This document shows, in pieces, positions 12,170-24,597 of a stretch of 64,000 nt of DNA. The stretch comes from Phocoena phocoena (lineage: Eukaryota > Chordata > Mammalia > Artiodactyla > Phocoenidae), in assembly GCF_963924675.1 (NCBI RefSeq), contig NC_089234.1, positions 23,675,668 to 23,739,667 of the forward strand, given 5' to 3'. Within the stretch, counting starts at the first letter, position 1. The number at the start of each line of letters is the position of its first letter. The notes under the pieces are model-generated. The model searched no databases and was not told where the DNA came from. It saw only the letters and a program-made list of their open reading frames with translations. A program made the translations under genes and the position numbers.

Positions 12170-13180
12170 ATTCACCTAGCAAATATTTATTGACATCTAC
12201 CATGTGCCTGGTTGGCAGTGGCCACTGTTCTGGGGATATAGCAATGAACAAGAAAGGGAAGGCCCTCGCTTCAGTGGAACTTACATTCTAGTTTGAGGAG
12301 ACAAACAATATGGAGATAAATGGATACAAAAAAATGTTAAAAATAAGTGTCAGGAAGACAGTTCAAATAGAGGGACATGATAGAGAGTGAGTGAAGCTAC
12401 TTTGTATTGAAAATTTAAGAAAGTTCTCCTCTCTGAGGAGGTGACATTTAAACTGAGATCTGAATGATAGTAAGGAAGTTGCTATGCAAAGATCAAGGTG
12501 AGAGCCATTCTGGAGGGCAAACCTGGTGTGAAATGAAGTTGCTGTATGGGAAGGACAGAAAGATGGTTGGTGGTTGTAGATTAGTGGGAAAGGGATTAAC
12601 AGGAGGAAATGGAGTCAAGAAAGTAAGGCTGGGTCAGATTACAAAGGACCTTGTCCCCAGCTGAAATGGGAGAGAGATGATTTGATTTAACCTTTACAAG
12701 ATGGTTTCTTTGTGGTGAATGGATTGTCAGGCCCCAAAGTTGATGCAAGGAGATGAATCGGTGGGGGACGCATGGCAATTATAAGAGACCAAGTAAGAGA
12801 AGGGGCTTGGATAATGGTTTTAATAGTGGACATAGAACGGGATGAAAGGTTGAGGATATTTTTACACGTAAAGTCAATAAGATTTTTAGGCTATTTTTCC
12901 AGATGAAGTCAATAGGATTTTGCTTGAACAAAAGAGAGAAGTCACAGACAACATGGTTTTGGGGGGTTAAGCAACTGGGAAAGGGAAATGTAAAGAACAG
13001 GAGAAGCAAAGCTTTCTGTTTGTTTGTTTCTGTTTGGTCCATGTCAAGGTTGAGATGCTTTTTGGATTTCTGTGTTGTAACACTGTCAAGAGGACCTTTG
13101 GATGGATGGATCCGGATTTCTGGAGACAGATCAAAGCCAGGGAGTAGATTTGGCAGTCACTTATAGGAGAGGACCAACTT
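12170..13180 (-). mobile_element. Long L2 LINE relic, antisense
   Basis: Begins at the reversed L2 tail (aaatatttattgacatctac, accatgtgcctgg, gaacttacattctag) and continues for about 1 kb through gaggaggtgacatttaaact and a tacaaaggaccttgtcc patch into the reversed reverse-transcriptase end. No open frame survives. Confidence 0.75.
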
Positions 13181-13799
13181 AAAGCAGAATGCTTCATTAA
13201 AATGAAAAAACAAAGAGCCCCACAGCCAGAGAAAGGAAAAAGAGTAACTAATGAGAAGCTCAAGCTGAAAAAAAAAAAAAAAAAACAAAAAACCGAGGTG
13301 ATTGTCAATCACAAGGTAAGGTAAATATATTCCAGCAGTGTCCCTATTGTGATAATCAAAGGCAGTGTGAGTCTAGCATGTGTTCACAGACAGGTAGCAT
13401 GAATAATAAAAGAAATTATCCTTCCACCAGGTCCTCAATACTGTGTTCAGTTTCAATCATCGTAGAAAACTGACAATCAATGTGATTAAAAGTAAGAAAA
13501 GTTGTTCTAGAAACAGGTTATATGATCTGAAGATAGCTTAGGGGAAAGAAGAATAAGAGCTGAATCATTTACCATCACCTTTTAACTTTTTTAGTAAGAA
13601 AGCTTCCAAATAGTTCAACACACAAAAAGAATTCTATTGCTGCCTACTGAAAAGGGGTAACATCTGTGAATGAAATCAGAGAGAATGTGGATAGACGCGT
13701 GAAAATATCAATTAAACAATACGGATAGAATAAGGTAAAAAAAGATTCCTATTCTCATAATTGTTCTAAAAAGGAAAGTCAAATATTTGAACAAGAATG

Positions 13800-13912
13800 T
13801 AAGCTCCCAAGTACTTTGTCTTGTCCTTTGGTATATCCCAGCCCCTCTACTAGTGCTGGATAAATAGTATAGGCTCAATGAATATGTGAGAAATAAATAA
13901 ACAAATGCATGC
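13800..13912 (+). mobile_element. L2 tail fragment, sense
   Basis: Pattern of gtaagctcccaagtacttt, a cagcccctctactagtgctg patch and ataaataaacaaatg matches an L2 3' end. Confidence 0.6.
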
Positions 13913-15443
13913 AATCTGTCTTGAATTGTGTATCTGATCATTTCCCAGAACTTAGAAAGCCTAGACAGAGCCATCTCTTGAGGTCCTTTATAGGTATAGG
14001 GCTCTAAAAATCGCATGCATTTCTGGAGCTGCCTTACTCTGCATAGGTCTGGGCAGCAGAACAAGGACAGATGGACAGAAATTACAAGTAGATTCGTTAT
14101 TGCTCAGCACAAAACAATCTTCCCAACAACTAAAGCCAACAACATACAGGGTGGAAACTCATTCAAATTGGTCAGCTCTGTGTCGTCCTGGTGAAGTGGG
14201 GTGTCACTCTTAGGTGTCACAGAGGTATCTGCTGTAGTATGTGTGAAACTGGACTACTTGCCCCCCAAGACCCTTCCTTACTCCATGAATTGATGACTTT
14301 ATAATATTGAGGTAAGAGCCACTAAAAGGAATAGAATCTTCCAAGAACAATCAGAGTCCTCCCCGGAACACTCTAGCACAGAAATAGAGTTATAATGGCC
14401 AACGAGGATCAATGTTCCTCCTTTTGGTGAGGTGCACTGCTCTATTTTTTATTATCCCAACCGCATGAGGTGATGGCATTGTAGCCACACAGAAGTCCTT
14501 CAGAGTAGCACATGCACTTTTGCCTCTCAGAGGCACATATTGGCTGGAACTATTGTTTTCGTGTGAATGTTTCTATGAACAGAATGCCAGTGTTCACCAC
14601 CATTTACAGAAGAGCAAAGGAACAAGAACAGCCAGGTGATGCTGGTTTTAGTTTCCAAGAACCTCCCTTTGAAAGGAGACACTGACAGCTTGTCAGGGCT
14701 AAGCAAACAGTAGGACCCCAGTTTACTCTCCCATGAGTAGCTCCGTCTATTGTGAGTTTTCATTACAGCACTGCATTCCATGGGGCGCCATTGTTCATTT
14801 CACTCTAATGCTTCTCAGGTACAAAGGGTAATACTGGTAATACTGGATGGAGGGCTTCCCTGAAATAGCACTTAGGTTCTAATCTCAATGCATCTAAATG
14901 TACACGGTCACAAATGGATGGGTTCATTTGTATGCTGTTTTGTCTTCATGCATATCTAGCTACCTATCACTTCAATTTATAGGAAACAGCATGCCTTGTT
15001 AGCCTAGCTAATGTTTCCCCAGCTTTTCAATTGTGATTCTCATTTTCTCTGAAAGGCGATGTAGCTATTATTTAAATTCGAGAGCCACTATACCCTTGTG
15101 GGAGAGTGGGGAGGCCAGTATCTTTTTGCTATGCAAATATATATACATGTGTATATGCTGCCAAAATAAGTCGGTGAGTCTGAGACCTACTACAGAAAAG
15201 AACAATGAACTGATCACTTAACCTTTCTTCCACTTCAAATGAGCTCTGTGTTTACCCGGAGGGTTGTAACTTAATTAGAAGCTACTGGTGATGAAGAAAC
15301 TGCATTTGAGTTTCACAAGCTTGCAATTCATAAGCCAGCCAGAGACAAAATCAGTCAAGAAGTTTATAAGGAAACATTGATGATAATGATAAGGTCAGGC
15401 CCCTACAGAACACTTACGTAGCCTCGAAAGATGAGTACAAAAT

Positions 15444-15650
15444 GCACAGGGAGATCAGCTCGGTGCTTTGTGACCACCTAGAGGGGTGGGATAGGGAGGG
15501 TGGGAGGGAGATGCAAGAGGGAGGGGATATGGGGATATATGTATACGTATAGCTGATCCACTCTGTTATACAGCAGCAACTAACACAACAATGTAAAGCA
15601 ATTATACTCCAATAAAGATGTTTAAAAAATAATAAAATTAAAAAAAAAAG
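15444..15650 (+). mobile_element. L1 3' UTR end, 5'-truncated
   Basis: Contains cacagggagatcagct, a GGGAGG-rich stretch and aattatactccaataaagat before an A-rich tail, the same 3' UTR as the copies at 16728 and 36319. No clear target duplication was seen. Confidence 0.85.
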
Positions 15651-16727
15651 AATTCCTGAACGAGTTAAGTGCCACTGTTGTTTGCTAGCACACACAGTAG
15701 CTGGCACGTAACGGTCACAGGGACTATTTCGGAGAAGGGCATTCATAGACAGGCAAGTAAGTAGAAGTCATGGGTGGTATCTAAGTTCAGGGAAGAATTT
15801 GTAGCATTTATGATAAATGACAGCATCAACATCCTTTAAATGGAGAAAATTCTATTTCCAAAGCTTAGTTTGAAAAATCATCTCGAATCCTTTGTAAATT
15901 CAAGTAGGTGAACAAATGGAGGGTAGTATTATCATGACTATTATAAGAGGAAATTCAATGGCAGGCAGCTATTTTTCTGAGCTCAATAAATATTTTTTAC
16001 CAACAAAAGAGATATTTCATGGAATAAGGGGAAACTCAAACTTTGTATTAATGCCTTTGAAAGGCAGGATTTGATCCTACTTACATATCCCTGAGTGAAT
16101 ATTGATTTTCCCAACTTGGATGGTTTCCTTCCAGAAATTCCTAGACAAGTACTCCTTCTAGAAGTGATCAGGCCTCTGGAGAGAAACCACTGCAGAACAG
16201 ACTGAATGGTCAAGATGTAAGGATGCTAAAATTCGCCAAAGCCAAAACTTTCTCTATTCCTCTGCTCCATGCCAAATGTACTCTCCTCTCCTGTCACCAA
16301 AAAGAAATAACAACAATAGCAAACTCCTGTTTTCCTTAGGACAAGGCAACTTTTGTGTAAAAGTCTCTAAAATTCAACCATGAAGTGAGCGCTAAGTCCC
16401 TACCACATGAAGGAGAGAGAGGAGGAGGGTGACAGTCAAGGGTAAGATGGGATTGCCACCCTCTTCTCCCAGGACTTAAGGGGAGGAAATCCGCCAGCTG
16501 TATCTGTCTGCAGGGCATTTATCAATTATGTCATTGAGATTTAGATAGAGGTGCGGAGAACACAATGATAACGACTAAGGAATGTTACTTTTCTTGGTTA
16601 AAAAACAACAAACTTGTCTTAAGAGTCAAGCTGCCCTCCCTGACTGTATAAGTCCTACTCAGTCCTCAATAGAGAGAACTCTTCTCACCACAGAGAGAGG
16701 TCTCCGTAGTAGAAGGAATTACCTACA

Positions 16728-16877
16728 TAAAGGGAGGGTGGGAGGGAGGGAGACGCAAGAGGGAAGAGATATGGGGACATATGTATATGTATAACTGATT
16801 CACTTTGTTATAAAGCAGAAACTAACACACCATTGTAAAGCAATTATACTCGAATAAAGATGTAAAAAAAAAAAAAA
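16728..16877 (+). mobile_element. L1 3' UTR end, 5'-truncated
   Basis: Short L1 tail with aattatactcgaataaagat then poly-A. The target aaggaattacctaca (16713-16727) recurs after the tail as aaggaattatctaca, one base different. Confidence 0.9.
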
Positions 16878-16929
16878 AAGGAATTATCTACAGATTCAAC
16901 CTGAACCCCTTAAACTGGCGTTTAAGTTC

Positions 16930-17310
16930 TTCTGAGGCCTACCCACCACTACTTACTCACATGCTTGATTTCAACCACATACAGTCTTCTGAGTACTCCC
17001 TACATCTCCTGAATTCCAGGCTTGGTCAGAGTTTTCCCTTCCCTTGGCTTTCCTCCCATCACTTCTCCTACTCCTGGAATCCTTTTATCAAGGCTCAGCC
17101 CTCACATCACCTGCTGCACAAAGACCCCCCTCACACACCAGCGGTGGGGGGCTCTATCCGGCCTCAGGATTCCAGCAATGCACACAGTCAGCATCCTTTC
17201 GTAGACACTGCTTGGACTGTCTAAGTTCCTTATCTTGACTATGATCTCCCAGAGGACAGAGACCATGTGATAAGCCTCTGTGTACTCATTAAAGTATCTG
17301 GAAAATTGGC
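16930..17310 (+). mobile_element. L2 LINE 3' fragment, sense
   Basis: Carries ctcctggaatccttttatca, tcaaggctcagccctcacat and gatctcccagaggacagag, the order seen in the L2 ORF2 end and 3' UTR. It is degenerate. Confidence 0.65.
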
Positions 17311-17334
17311 AGGTAAAAGAGAAGAGCATCCATG

Positions 17335-17560
17335 ATAGAAACCCAACTTGGTGCTGCAAGGTACTAGCTGTGTAGCTCTGAGCAAAGTATTTAGCATGTC
17401 TGCATTTTAATGCTATGATAGAAAGAGTACCCACAGGAAAATGCATAGGGTAGTTTCAAGAAGTAACTTAGGTAATTCATGGAAAGGGCCTAGAACAGTG
17501 CCTAGAATTTAATAATCCCTGAGTAAATGCTGACTATCATTACTATCAAGTAATTCCACT
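17335..17560 (+). repeat. MIR SINE, sense
   Basis: Contains actagctgtgtagctctgag, gggcctagaacagtgcctag and ccctgagtaaatgctgact, the MIR order. Confidence 0.65.
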
Positions 17561-17659
17561 CTTCTGATACTACCCCAAAATTATAAAAGCAGTAGTAAAA
17601 GGATGATAAACAATTACATTAGGAACTTCTTCAAGCTCATGCTTGAGTTGGCAGGGCAC

Positions 17660-17690
17660 TGTGTGTGTGTGTGTGTGTGTGTCTGTGTGT
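17660..17690. repeat. GT repeat
   Basis: About 15 GT units with one interruption (tct), ahead of a T-rich stretch. Confidence 0.95.
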
Positions 17691-18199
17691 TTTGTTTTGG
17701 TTTTTTTTCTACAAACGGCTTTAACTTAATAATCGGCCAAACTAAGAGAAACTTTAAATCATTGCCAAGGTGGCTGAAGCTTGAATTTGGTACCTGGGGA
17801 TCCTAAGCTGATTTTTTCTTTTCCTGATTACAAACTGATGCTTCTAAGTAAAACTCTTACTCTAAAAGGGTTAGTCTCCCAAAATCAAGGGCCTGGGAGT
17901 TATGCCAGCATCCATCTTCCAGCCCATGGTGAATCCCAACGACTATGTTCTAGATAGCATTCCCTCTACTACCAAACATTCACTCTTTCAGATGTTCATT
18001 CTGCTGAATTTGAAGCCTGAAATTCTTTCCCTTCAGGATATAAACACACACGCTGCTTATCCATCCTCTGCCAAAAACAAAGACGTCATCATCCTCGTTA
18101 TAATCATCATGATAATAATATATTCTCACTCAACTCTTTGTCTTCCCTGGAGGGTCTCACATATATGCACTCAACTGCATTCCGTAATCTACTTTCTTG

Positions 18200-18900
18200 G
18201 GAAGGATTATCTACGTCGTCTCTACTTGAGTTCATTCTTTATCATTCATTCATCTATTCATTCATCTATTGCACTCTACCTTTCAACCCCACCTCTCTTG
18301 TGAATCTACCCTAACAAAGATCACCAATGACCTCTGACATTGCTTAATTCTAGATTGTTTTTCACTCCGTAAAATCTATTCTGATTATAGAATTTGGTGC
18401 TATTGATCACCCCTTCCTTCAGCATCCTGTGTTTTTATCTTTTTTGGCTATTTCTCCTTAGCCTCGCCTATAATTTCTTCCTCTGCTCTGCATGTTGGTA
18501 TTCAACAGTATTCCACAGGAGTCCCTGTTTTCTCCTTTTTGTACCCACTTTCACGAGGCATGCAGCCTACTGACATGGCTTTAACTACCACCTAACGGCT
18601 AGTGACTCCAAATCTAAAGTGTGATCCCAGACCTCTCTCCTGACCTTCAGATGAATGTATCTGACAACTAATCTTCATCTCTGCTTGAATGTTCCTAGAT
18701 ATCTCAACTTCAACTGGTCTAGAACTGAACGTAGGATTGCTACACGCACCTAACCCTCTTCTTACAGCAATGTCCAGCTCCTGTATTTTGGATTGTTAAT
18801 CTCGGCTGCTTGAATCTGAAGGCCCTTCCTGCTCATTTCTGGCTCATCTGAGCACCCATTCCTACCACCCCCCTGTATTCATTATACTTCCCCATCTAAA
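18200..18900 (+). mobile_element. L2 LINE relic (reverse-transcriptase region), sense
   Basis: Phrases such as gatcaccaatgacctctgac, attgatcaccccttccttc, aggagtccctgttttct and tctagaactgaacg follow the order of L2 ORF2. All frames contain stops. Confidence 0.65.
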
Positions 18901-19078
18901 TCATCTGGTCTGCTACTGTTACCAAAGAGCTGTATGATGTAATGTACATCAAATGGATGGACGGACAAAGAAATGGATGAAGAAATGGGTACAATGGGTA
19001 GAAAATCATGCAGAATAACTTGTCCCAACCTTTTCCACTAAAACGTTGCTCATTAATAGGGTAGGGAGCTGTCCTTAC

Positions 19079-19170
19079 CACAAATGCCTGACTGGTAGAG
19101 GTGTGTGTTTCATGGCCACGAGGGCGCCACCCCAGTCTAGGAACCAGACATTGTACTCTTCATCAAAGAT
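19079..19170 (-). CDS. SORCS3: SORCS3 exon F (internal coding exon, VPS10 domain)
   Basis: This 92-nt exon encodes IFDEEYNVWFLDWGGALVAM then KHTPLPVRHL and two bases of a tryptophan codon. The acceptor is TTCCAG before ATC and the donor is TTGTG then GTAAGG. It enters in phase 0 and leaves in phase 2; exon G supplies the final G, giving HLW. The VWFLDWGGALVAMKHTPLPVRHLW segment agrees with human SORCS3 as I remember it, whereas I recall SORCS1 having VLYLDQGG here. A MIR-like repeat begins about 20 bp upstream of the acceptor in transcript direction. Confidence 0.96.
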
Positions 19171-19189
19171 CTGGAACAACAACAACAAT

Positions 19190-19420
19190 GACAATCATAG
19201 CAACGCCTTACATTTGCACAGTGCTTGACAGTTTACAAAGTTTTTCACATATATTGCTTCATCTAGATTCCGCCCCTGCCAACAACCCTATCAGGAAGTT
19301 TGGCAAGTAATGTCATCCCCATTTAATAGGTGAGGAAATGGGCTTGTAGAGAACAAATAATTGTCCCTCGGCTACTCAAATGGCATTTCCAGGGCTCTTT
19401 CCCCTCGTGCTGTGAGCCAG
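19190..19420 (-). repeat. MIR-like SINE next to exon F
   Basis: Contains ttgacagtttacaaagtttt, catccccatttaataggtga and ggaaatgggcttgtagag, the reversed MIR core. It starts about 20 bp from the exon F acceptor. Confidence 0.65.
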
Positions 19421-21264
19421 TGTGCCACAAGAGGTTCAGGCAACAAGACGCATGTTCAACTAGATAACTCAATGGAAAATATGACTTCAAAAACTTCCCC
19501 TCTTTTCATCTGAGTAACAGACTACTCGGCTTTCTCTTTCTCATCTTTTCAAATGAGACGTTTGCTAGTTTATAAACGGTGTCTTATAAACATTTATAAT
19601 GTTTATAAATTATCTATGAATTTAAAGGACAATTCCTTTTAGACCTGTAGACATTACGATCTACGTGATGACTGAGTTCTCAGACTTAGCCACCACCTCC
19701 TAAGTTCCCATGCAAGTTGGATGAAGACTTAAGTTTAGTGCTAGGGGATCCTCACTCTAAGTGCTCACTGGGACACCATGCTTTCTCGGACCCAGAGTTA
19801 CTGATTCTTTGGTTTATTTGTCCATTACCTATTCACCCATCCACTCACTCATTCACTCATTCAGTGATCCATCCATCCATCTACACAGGCATTTACTAGG
19901 CACCTACCAGGATGCAAGTCTCAGAGCCTTAGTTTAGACCTAACCCCACATATAGCAACACTTCTACAGTTTATGACTTTTAAGTCTCCAACCTAAGACA
20001 GGAAGAATATTTCTCCACCGGAGAACCAGTTCTCTCCTCTAGATCATCTAGATGAAAGTGGAATTGGAGACTTCCTCGAGCTCTTAACCACTAATGGTGG
20101 CTCTTACAGCCTGGATGGAGAGGTTGGGGTGGTGGGTTAAGTGAGAAGTACTAGAAGGGGTAAGAAAGTATAAGTAGACTTAAAAGGGAGAGAATAGGAG
20201 TGGTGTCTCCTATAAACATGCCCTAACGAACACCACAGAGGAAAGTAAATGGACTCTCAGCAGGCCTAAACCTTTCAATTGGTTTTATTTCTCATATTTG
20301 CCTTTAAATGCCCACACTAATGGTGAGCCTTAATGCACAAAAGACTTAAGGGATATTCATTTATATGTCAGATATAAACATAGACTCTGAGCCTGTAATG
20401 CTAGCTTTTCTCTCCAGAGCTCAAAGCCACGTAACAGAAACACTGGACTGAAGTCTGAAGGTAAGGACTACAAGAAGATTCTTGGCACTGAGGAGGAGAG
20501 AGAAGTTATTTTCTTCACACTTTCCTCTCTGTTGTATCATTCTGGCCATGGCTAACTCTTGCCCTGTCCAGCAATGTAGTGGAAGCTGGAATCCTAAGTT
20601 GTTTGGGAAAAGAGAAAAGAAAACCAAAGTGGTGACAACATAAGGAAAGAACGTAACCGTGGCCACCTGGCCAGGTGAGCTATTTCTTGTGTTGGAGGGA
20701 CAATGGTTTGTCTGTTGGGAGCTTCTAGACCAGAAGAGTTTACATTCCAGTTGCTACCCCATTCAGCACTTGTAAGAGAGTATCTTATATTTTTAAGGTA
20801 TGTTCTTATTTTATGTGTCTTTTTCTCATCTACTTGATTCCCTTGTGGGCAGGAATCTTAACTTATTCTTCGTTGTAGGCCTTACAGTAGTTAATATAGG
20901 ACTTGTGTCTAGTAGGTCCTGGGTAATTTTTTTTCGACGGTGGTAGTAGTGACAGTGGTGGCAATGGGGGTGGCGATGATAATGTTGGTGATGGAGATGA
21001 TAATCTTCACTAAGGGACCCAAACAGAAGCTTGTGCAAGTAGATTTCAGATGGTGGCTTCACCTTCATCGCTAAGACATTTAGTGCTCTTCGTCCTCCTC
21101 AGATAGAAACCTTCTCACCTTTAAGACTTAGTAAAATATCACCTCTTCTTGTGAAGCCTTTCCTAGTTTCCCCAAGGAGAATCAATTCCTCCCTCTTCTG
21201 CGCAAGCAAATAATGCCACTAAAATAATGCAATCGCTTTAAACTACAGTTAGTTATTTATGAAC

Positions 21265-21370
21265 CTGTCTCCTCTGCTTAATTCTGAGCTCCACGAGGCA
21301 AGGGACTCCAAAGTATTCAACTGCCTCCTCAGGTTTATACTTGACACCCAGTTGACATTGTATAAATCTG
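21265..21370 (+). mobile_element. L2 tail fragment, sense
   Basis: Contains tctgagctccacgaggcaag and a gacacccagttgacattgta patch, an L2 3' end just before a DNA-transposon relic. Confidence 0.6.
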
Positions 21371-21545
21371 TGTTGTCCAATATAGTAGCCCCATGAGACA
21401 ATTTAAATTTAAATTGATTAAAATAAAACGTTCAGTTCCCCTGTCACACTAGCCACATTGCAAGTGTTCACTAGCCACGTGGGACGGTATAGATGCAGAA
21501 CATTTCCATCACTGTTCAAAGTTCTATTGGACAGTGCTGCAAGAA
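21370..21545 (-). mobile_element. Fossil DNA transposon, short copy
   Basis: Flanked by tgttgtccaatatagtagcc on the left and the complementary ctattggacagtgctg on the right, which form terminal inverted repeats. Contains tcactagccacgtgggac. It belongs to the same family as the longer relic at 33915. Confidence 0.7.
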
Positions 21546-22068
21546 AAAGTTTGTAAAACTGAATTAATTTTTCATGTGGTCATGTAACTATTAAGCTGTC
21601 TCATACTTAATAAAACATGGGCCTACATAATACTGAAGCCATCACAGACTTCCACGGCTTTGCTGGTCTTAGCATTCTACCGCCTTCCTCTTGTAGATAA
21701 AGAAACAGACCCAGAAACGTAAAGACACCTACTTGCCAAGACCCCGTGGCACATTAATGATAGAAACTGTTTTACTGGCTGCATCTACTCACACCGGCAC
21801 GGTAATTCGCATCTGGTGACTGTTCCATACATGTTGCTGAATGAAAGAATGAACAAATTGGGAAAATCCCAGTTTTTCTTATGCCCTGCCCAGCTCTTCC
21901 CATGTTACTCCATTGCCCATCTAATCTGCCAGCTACATTGACCAAATAGAGGAGCTGCTTCAGTTTTTTTGCACCCAAAAAGTCCTAACAAGCCTGAGAA
22001 TCTATAAGAAAGATGTTGGCAGAACTTGCCCTAAATGGCTCCTCCCTGCCCCCGAATCTCCCAGTTAC

Positions 22069-22145
22069 CTGTCTCCATGTGTTGCCCCCATCGGAAGAGA
22101 TGAACACGCTGATATCAGTATATGAGAGCTCTGGACCAATGTTGC
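22069..22145 (-). CDS. SORCS3: SORCS3 exon E (internal coding exon with Asp-box)
   Basis: This 77-nt exon completes a glycine codon and encodes NIGPELSYTDISVFISSD followed by GGNTWRQ. The acceptor is TTTCAG before GCA and the donor is CAG then GTAACT. It enters in phase 1 and leaves in phase 0. SSDGGNTW is a textbook Asp-box/BNR motif (S-x-D-x-G-x-T-W), a turn that decorates the blades of the sortilin ten-bladed propeller. S replaces G in TDIGV of human SORCS3 as I remember it. The exon lies between introns of 5.5 and 2.9 kb. Confidence 0.95.
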
Positions 22146-22538
22146 CTGAAACAGAAGCAGATCATTTGAAATTGTCAGGCGGTTTACAGATGACGTGTGC
22201 TTGGGGTTGGGTGAGGGGGTAGCAGAGAGTAAAGATTTTCCAAGTTATTTTTAGAATAGATTCGTACAGTCAGTCTTTGATGCCATATCAAAAACCCAGC
22301 AGGAAGATAACCTAACATGGGAAAAAAATGAATAAATAAATAATATGACAGGGATGCATCTTTAAATGGTAACACTCCAAGACCAAATATGGATAAGCTT
22401 GGACCTCTTGAACTACTCATTCATACCATTAATCTCTTGAAAATTAATCCTGATGGTGGCAAAGAGAAGAGTAAACTATCACGCTGCCTCTAGGAACACC
22501 TTCCTCCTCATGTATAACTTTAGCCTATGAAACACTGG

Positions 22539-22578
22539 TGTGTGTATGAGTGTGTGAGTGTGTGTGTGTGTGTGTGTT
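22539..22578. repeat. TG repeat, imperfect
   Basis: TG units broken by tatgag and tgag, about 40 bp in all. Confidence 0.9.
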
Positions 22579-22856
22579 TCCAAGTTAAACTTGCCAATAT
22601 GTTTCTTGAGTGCCAGGCAGTTGAGTAATCCATTAGTATAGACTATGTAACGAAAATTATCCAGTGCCCAAAAGAATATGACAATATTCAGCAGACCATG
22701 GCCATCCAGCATGGCAGGAGAAGTCACCTGGTTTATACCCAGCCTGACTACACTTTATCCCTTCACACTGTTTCTTCCTCTCCCCTTCTTTTTCTTCCCC
22801 TTGTATTAATACTTCATCACCTTGTGGTTACGTTTATTAAAAACAAGAAAGTGGTC

Positions 22857-23076
22857 GGGCTTCCCTGGTGGCGCAGTGGTTGAGAGTCTGCCTGCCGATG
22901 CAGGGGACGCGGGTTCGTGCCCCGGTCCGGGAAGATCCCACGTGCCGCAGAGCGGCCGGGCCCGTGAGCCATGGCCGCTAAGCCTGCGCGTCCGGAGCCT
23001 GTGCTCCACAGCGGGAGAGGCCACAACAGTGAGAGGCCCACCTACCGCAAAAAAAAAAAAAAAAAAAAAAAGAAAG
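22857..23076 (+). mobile_element. CHR-type SINE, short form
   Basis: A full short-form copy with head, body and a tail of about 23 A residues that runs into an AAAG repeat. The target aagaaagtggt stands on both sides (22845-22855 and just after the tail). Confidence 0.95.
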
Positions 23077-24504
23077 AAAGAAAGTGGTTAAGATTTCCTA
23101 GTCTATCTATATTGCCCAAGTTTGCCCACAGAGCCCCTGAGCCCAGAACAGTGCCCCAAACTCAGGAGTGAGTTGCTCAATAAATAACTGTGCAACAAAC
23201 GAATGAGTAAAAAAATGAATGAATCATGTTCTGATGTTGATGTGCATTTGGGGGGGTCTTGAGAAGCAGGAAAAGTACCCTAAACATGTAAGAATTTACC
23301 ACTGAGGCTGATATGTTTTTTTTAAAAATAGCATGAAGGGGAATGTTAGCTCCCTTCACATCAGTAGCCTAAATAAGAGCACAATAAAAATGCAATAATG
23401 AAAATGTTAATTGAGCTGCTGACATTTAATGCTTCAAGATGAGAATTTCAAGGCAGGCTACAGCTTGATCCCATCGGCATCAGGGAGCACACAGCTAGCC
23501 AACTTGTTTTGACACTCAGGCTTCCAAAAATACCTCTGGGGCTCAGGGCTCAGGCAGTCAGTATCAGTGGGGTGGGGACAGGCATGGTGAGCGGCTCTGA
23601 GGAGATGTGTCTGGAATTTGGAATTCAACTCTTCAGATCCAGGTTTTAGAAGACACAGATGAAGAAAGAAAAGAGGGACGGGGCAGAAAATGTCAACTTG
23701 AGTCTTTTAATGATGGCTGCCTGGGACATTGTGCTAAGAAGGATCCTGAAGCCATATTTGGTTTCAACAGAATAGAGTTCGGTGATCTATTAGTAACGTC
23801 TACCAAGGGTGGTAGAGAGAGGGGGAAGCAGGTGTAAAGTCCCCCTAGAGCTGGAATCTGCCAGCCCTGTCATGGCTTCTTAGGCTCTGTCTCATCACCT
23901 CTTACCCTCTTCAGGAGTCGGTTCTGCCTACATCTTAAGCCTCTCTTTCAAAGCTTGACCCAGATTGATTTTGGAGGTGTGGTGGTGGTGAGAATCCAAG
24001 GCTCCCAGTGAAGACTGTTTTGGAAGTATCTTGGGTCAATTGAAAGGATCCCTGAAACAAATGCTGCTGATCACAGGAACTAGAAAAGTTCCCAGAGGAA
24101 AGGACAGAGAAGAGGTGTCCAGGATGATTTGATCTTTGAACATGTTCAGTCCCTAAGTGGACCTGTGGGAAGGAAATCTCTGATAAGGGAGAGTCAGGGT
24201 TATGGCGTCAGAGAAGAAAGATCTGAAAAATGTGCCTCACTGGCTAAAGCAGAACTGGAGGGGGGCTTCCCAAGGTGGCCTCTAGCCAGATTGGAGGGAG
24301 AGGTAGCTGGTCCCCGCTGAAGTGATGTGATAGGAGGGAGAAATGGGGAGAGGGATGGAAAACGGGGAGCTCCTCTCAGCAACAGCTTAGCTTGGAAATC
24401 ACAGAGGTGCCGCTGCCCTTTTGGGCATGTGTAAACAACACACTTTTAAGCCCTACGTCCTCCCAGGGCTACCTTTCTCTGCTCCTTAGTTAGATACGTG
24501 TAAA

Positions 24505-24546
24505 GGAAAGAAAGAAAGAGAGAGACAGACTGAGAGAGAGAGAGAG

Positions 24547-24596
<50 letters not shown>
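24505..24596. repeat. Long GA repeat
   Basis: About 90 bp of nearly pure GA with a few ACAG/ACTG/ACCG breaks near its left half, preceded by AAAG units. The pure right-hand part is about 48 bp. Confidence 0.95.

Positions 24597-24597
<1 letters not shown>

Larger units (their letters stand above)
8602..19078 (-). other. SORCS3: SORCS3 intron between exons F and G (10,477 bp)
   Basis: This is the longest complete intron in the window. It holds two CHR SINEs (9411 minus, 10238 plus), an old L1 fragment with a GATA repeat (10575-10690), two 3' ends of the same L1 type (15444, 16728), long L2 relics (12170-13180 antisense, 16930-17310 and 18200-18900 sense), and one MIR at 17335. I recognise nothing in 10900-12150, 13920-15430 or 15650-16700. 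Confidence 0.85.
19171..22068 (-). other. SORCS3: SORCS3 intron between exons E and F (2,898 bp)
   Basis: It holds a MIR-like repeat at 19190-19420, a short antisense L2 start with TCCA-rich repeats at 19820-19920, an L2 tail at 21265-21370 and a DNA-transposon relic at 21370-21545. A TGG/TGR-rich stretch runs from 20935 to 21000. The remainder shows no gene or repeat I can name. Confidence 0.85.

Noticed and set aside
17102..17446. 114-codon minus-strand open frame
   Set aside because: It overlaps the sense L2 fragment at 16930-17310 and a MIR; no conserved motif and no splice sites in phase with SORCS3.
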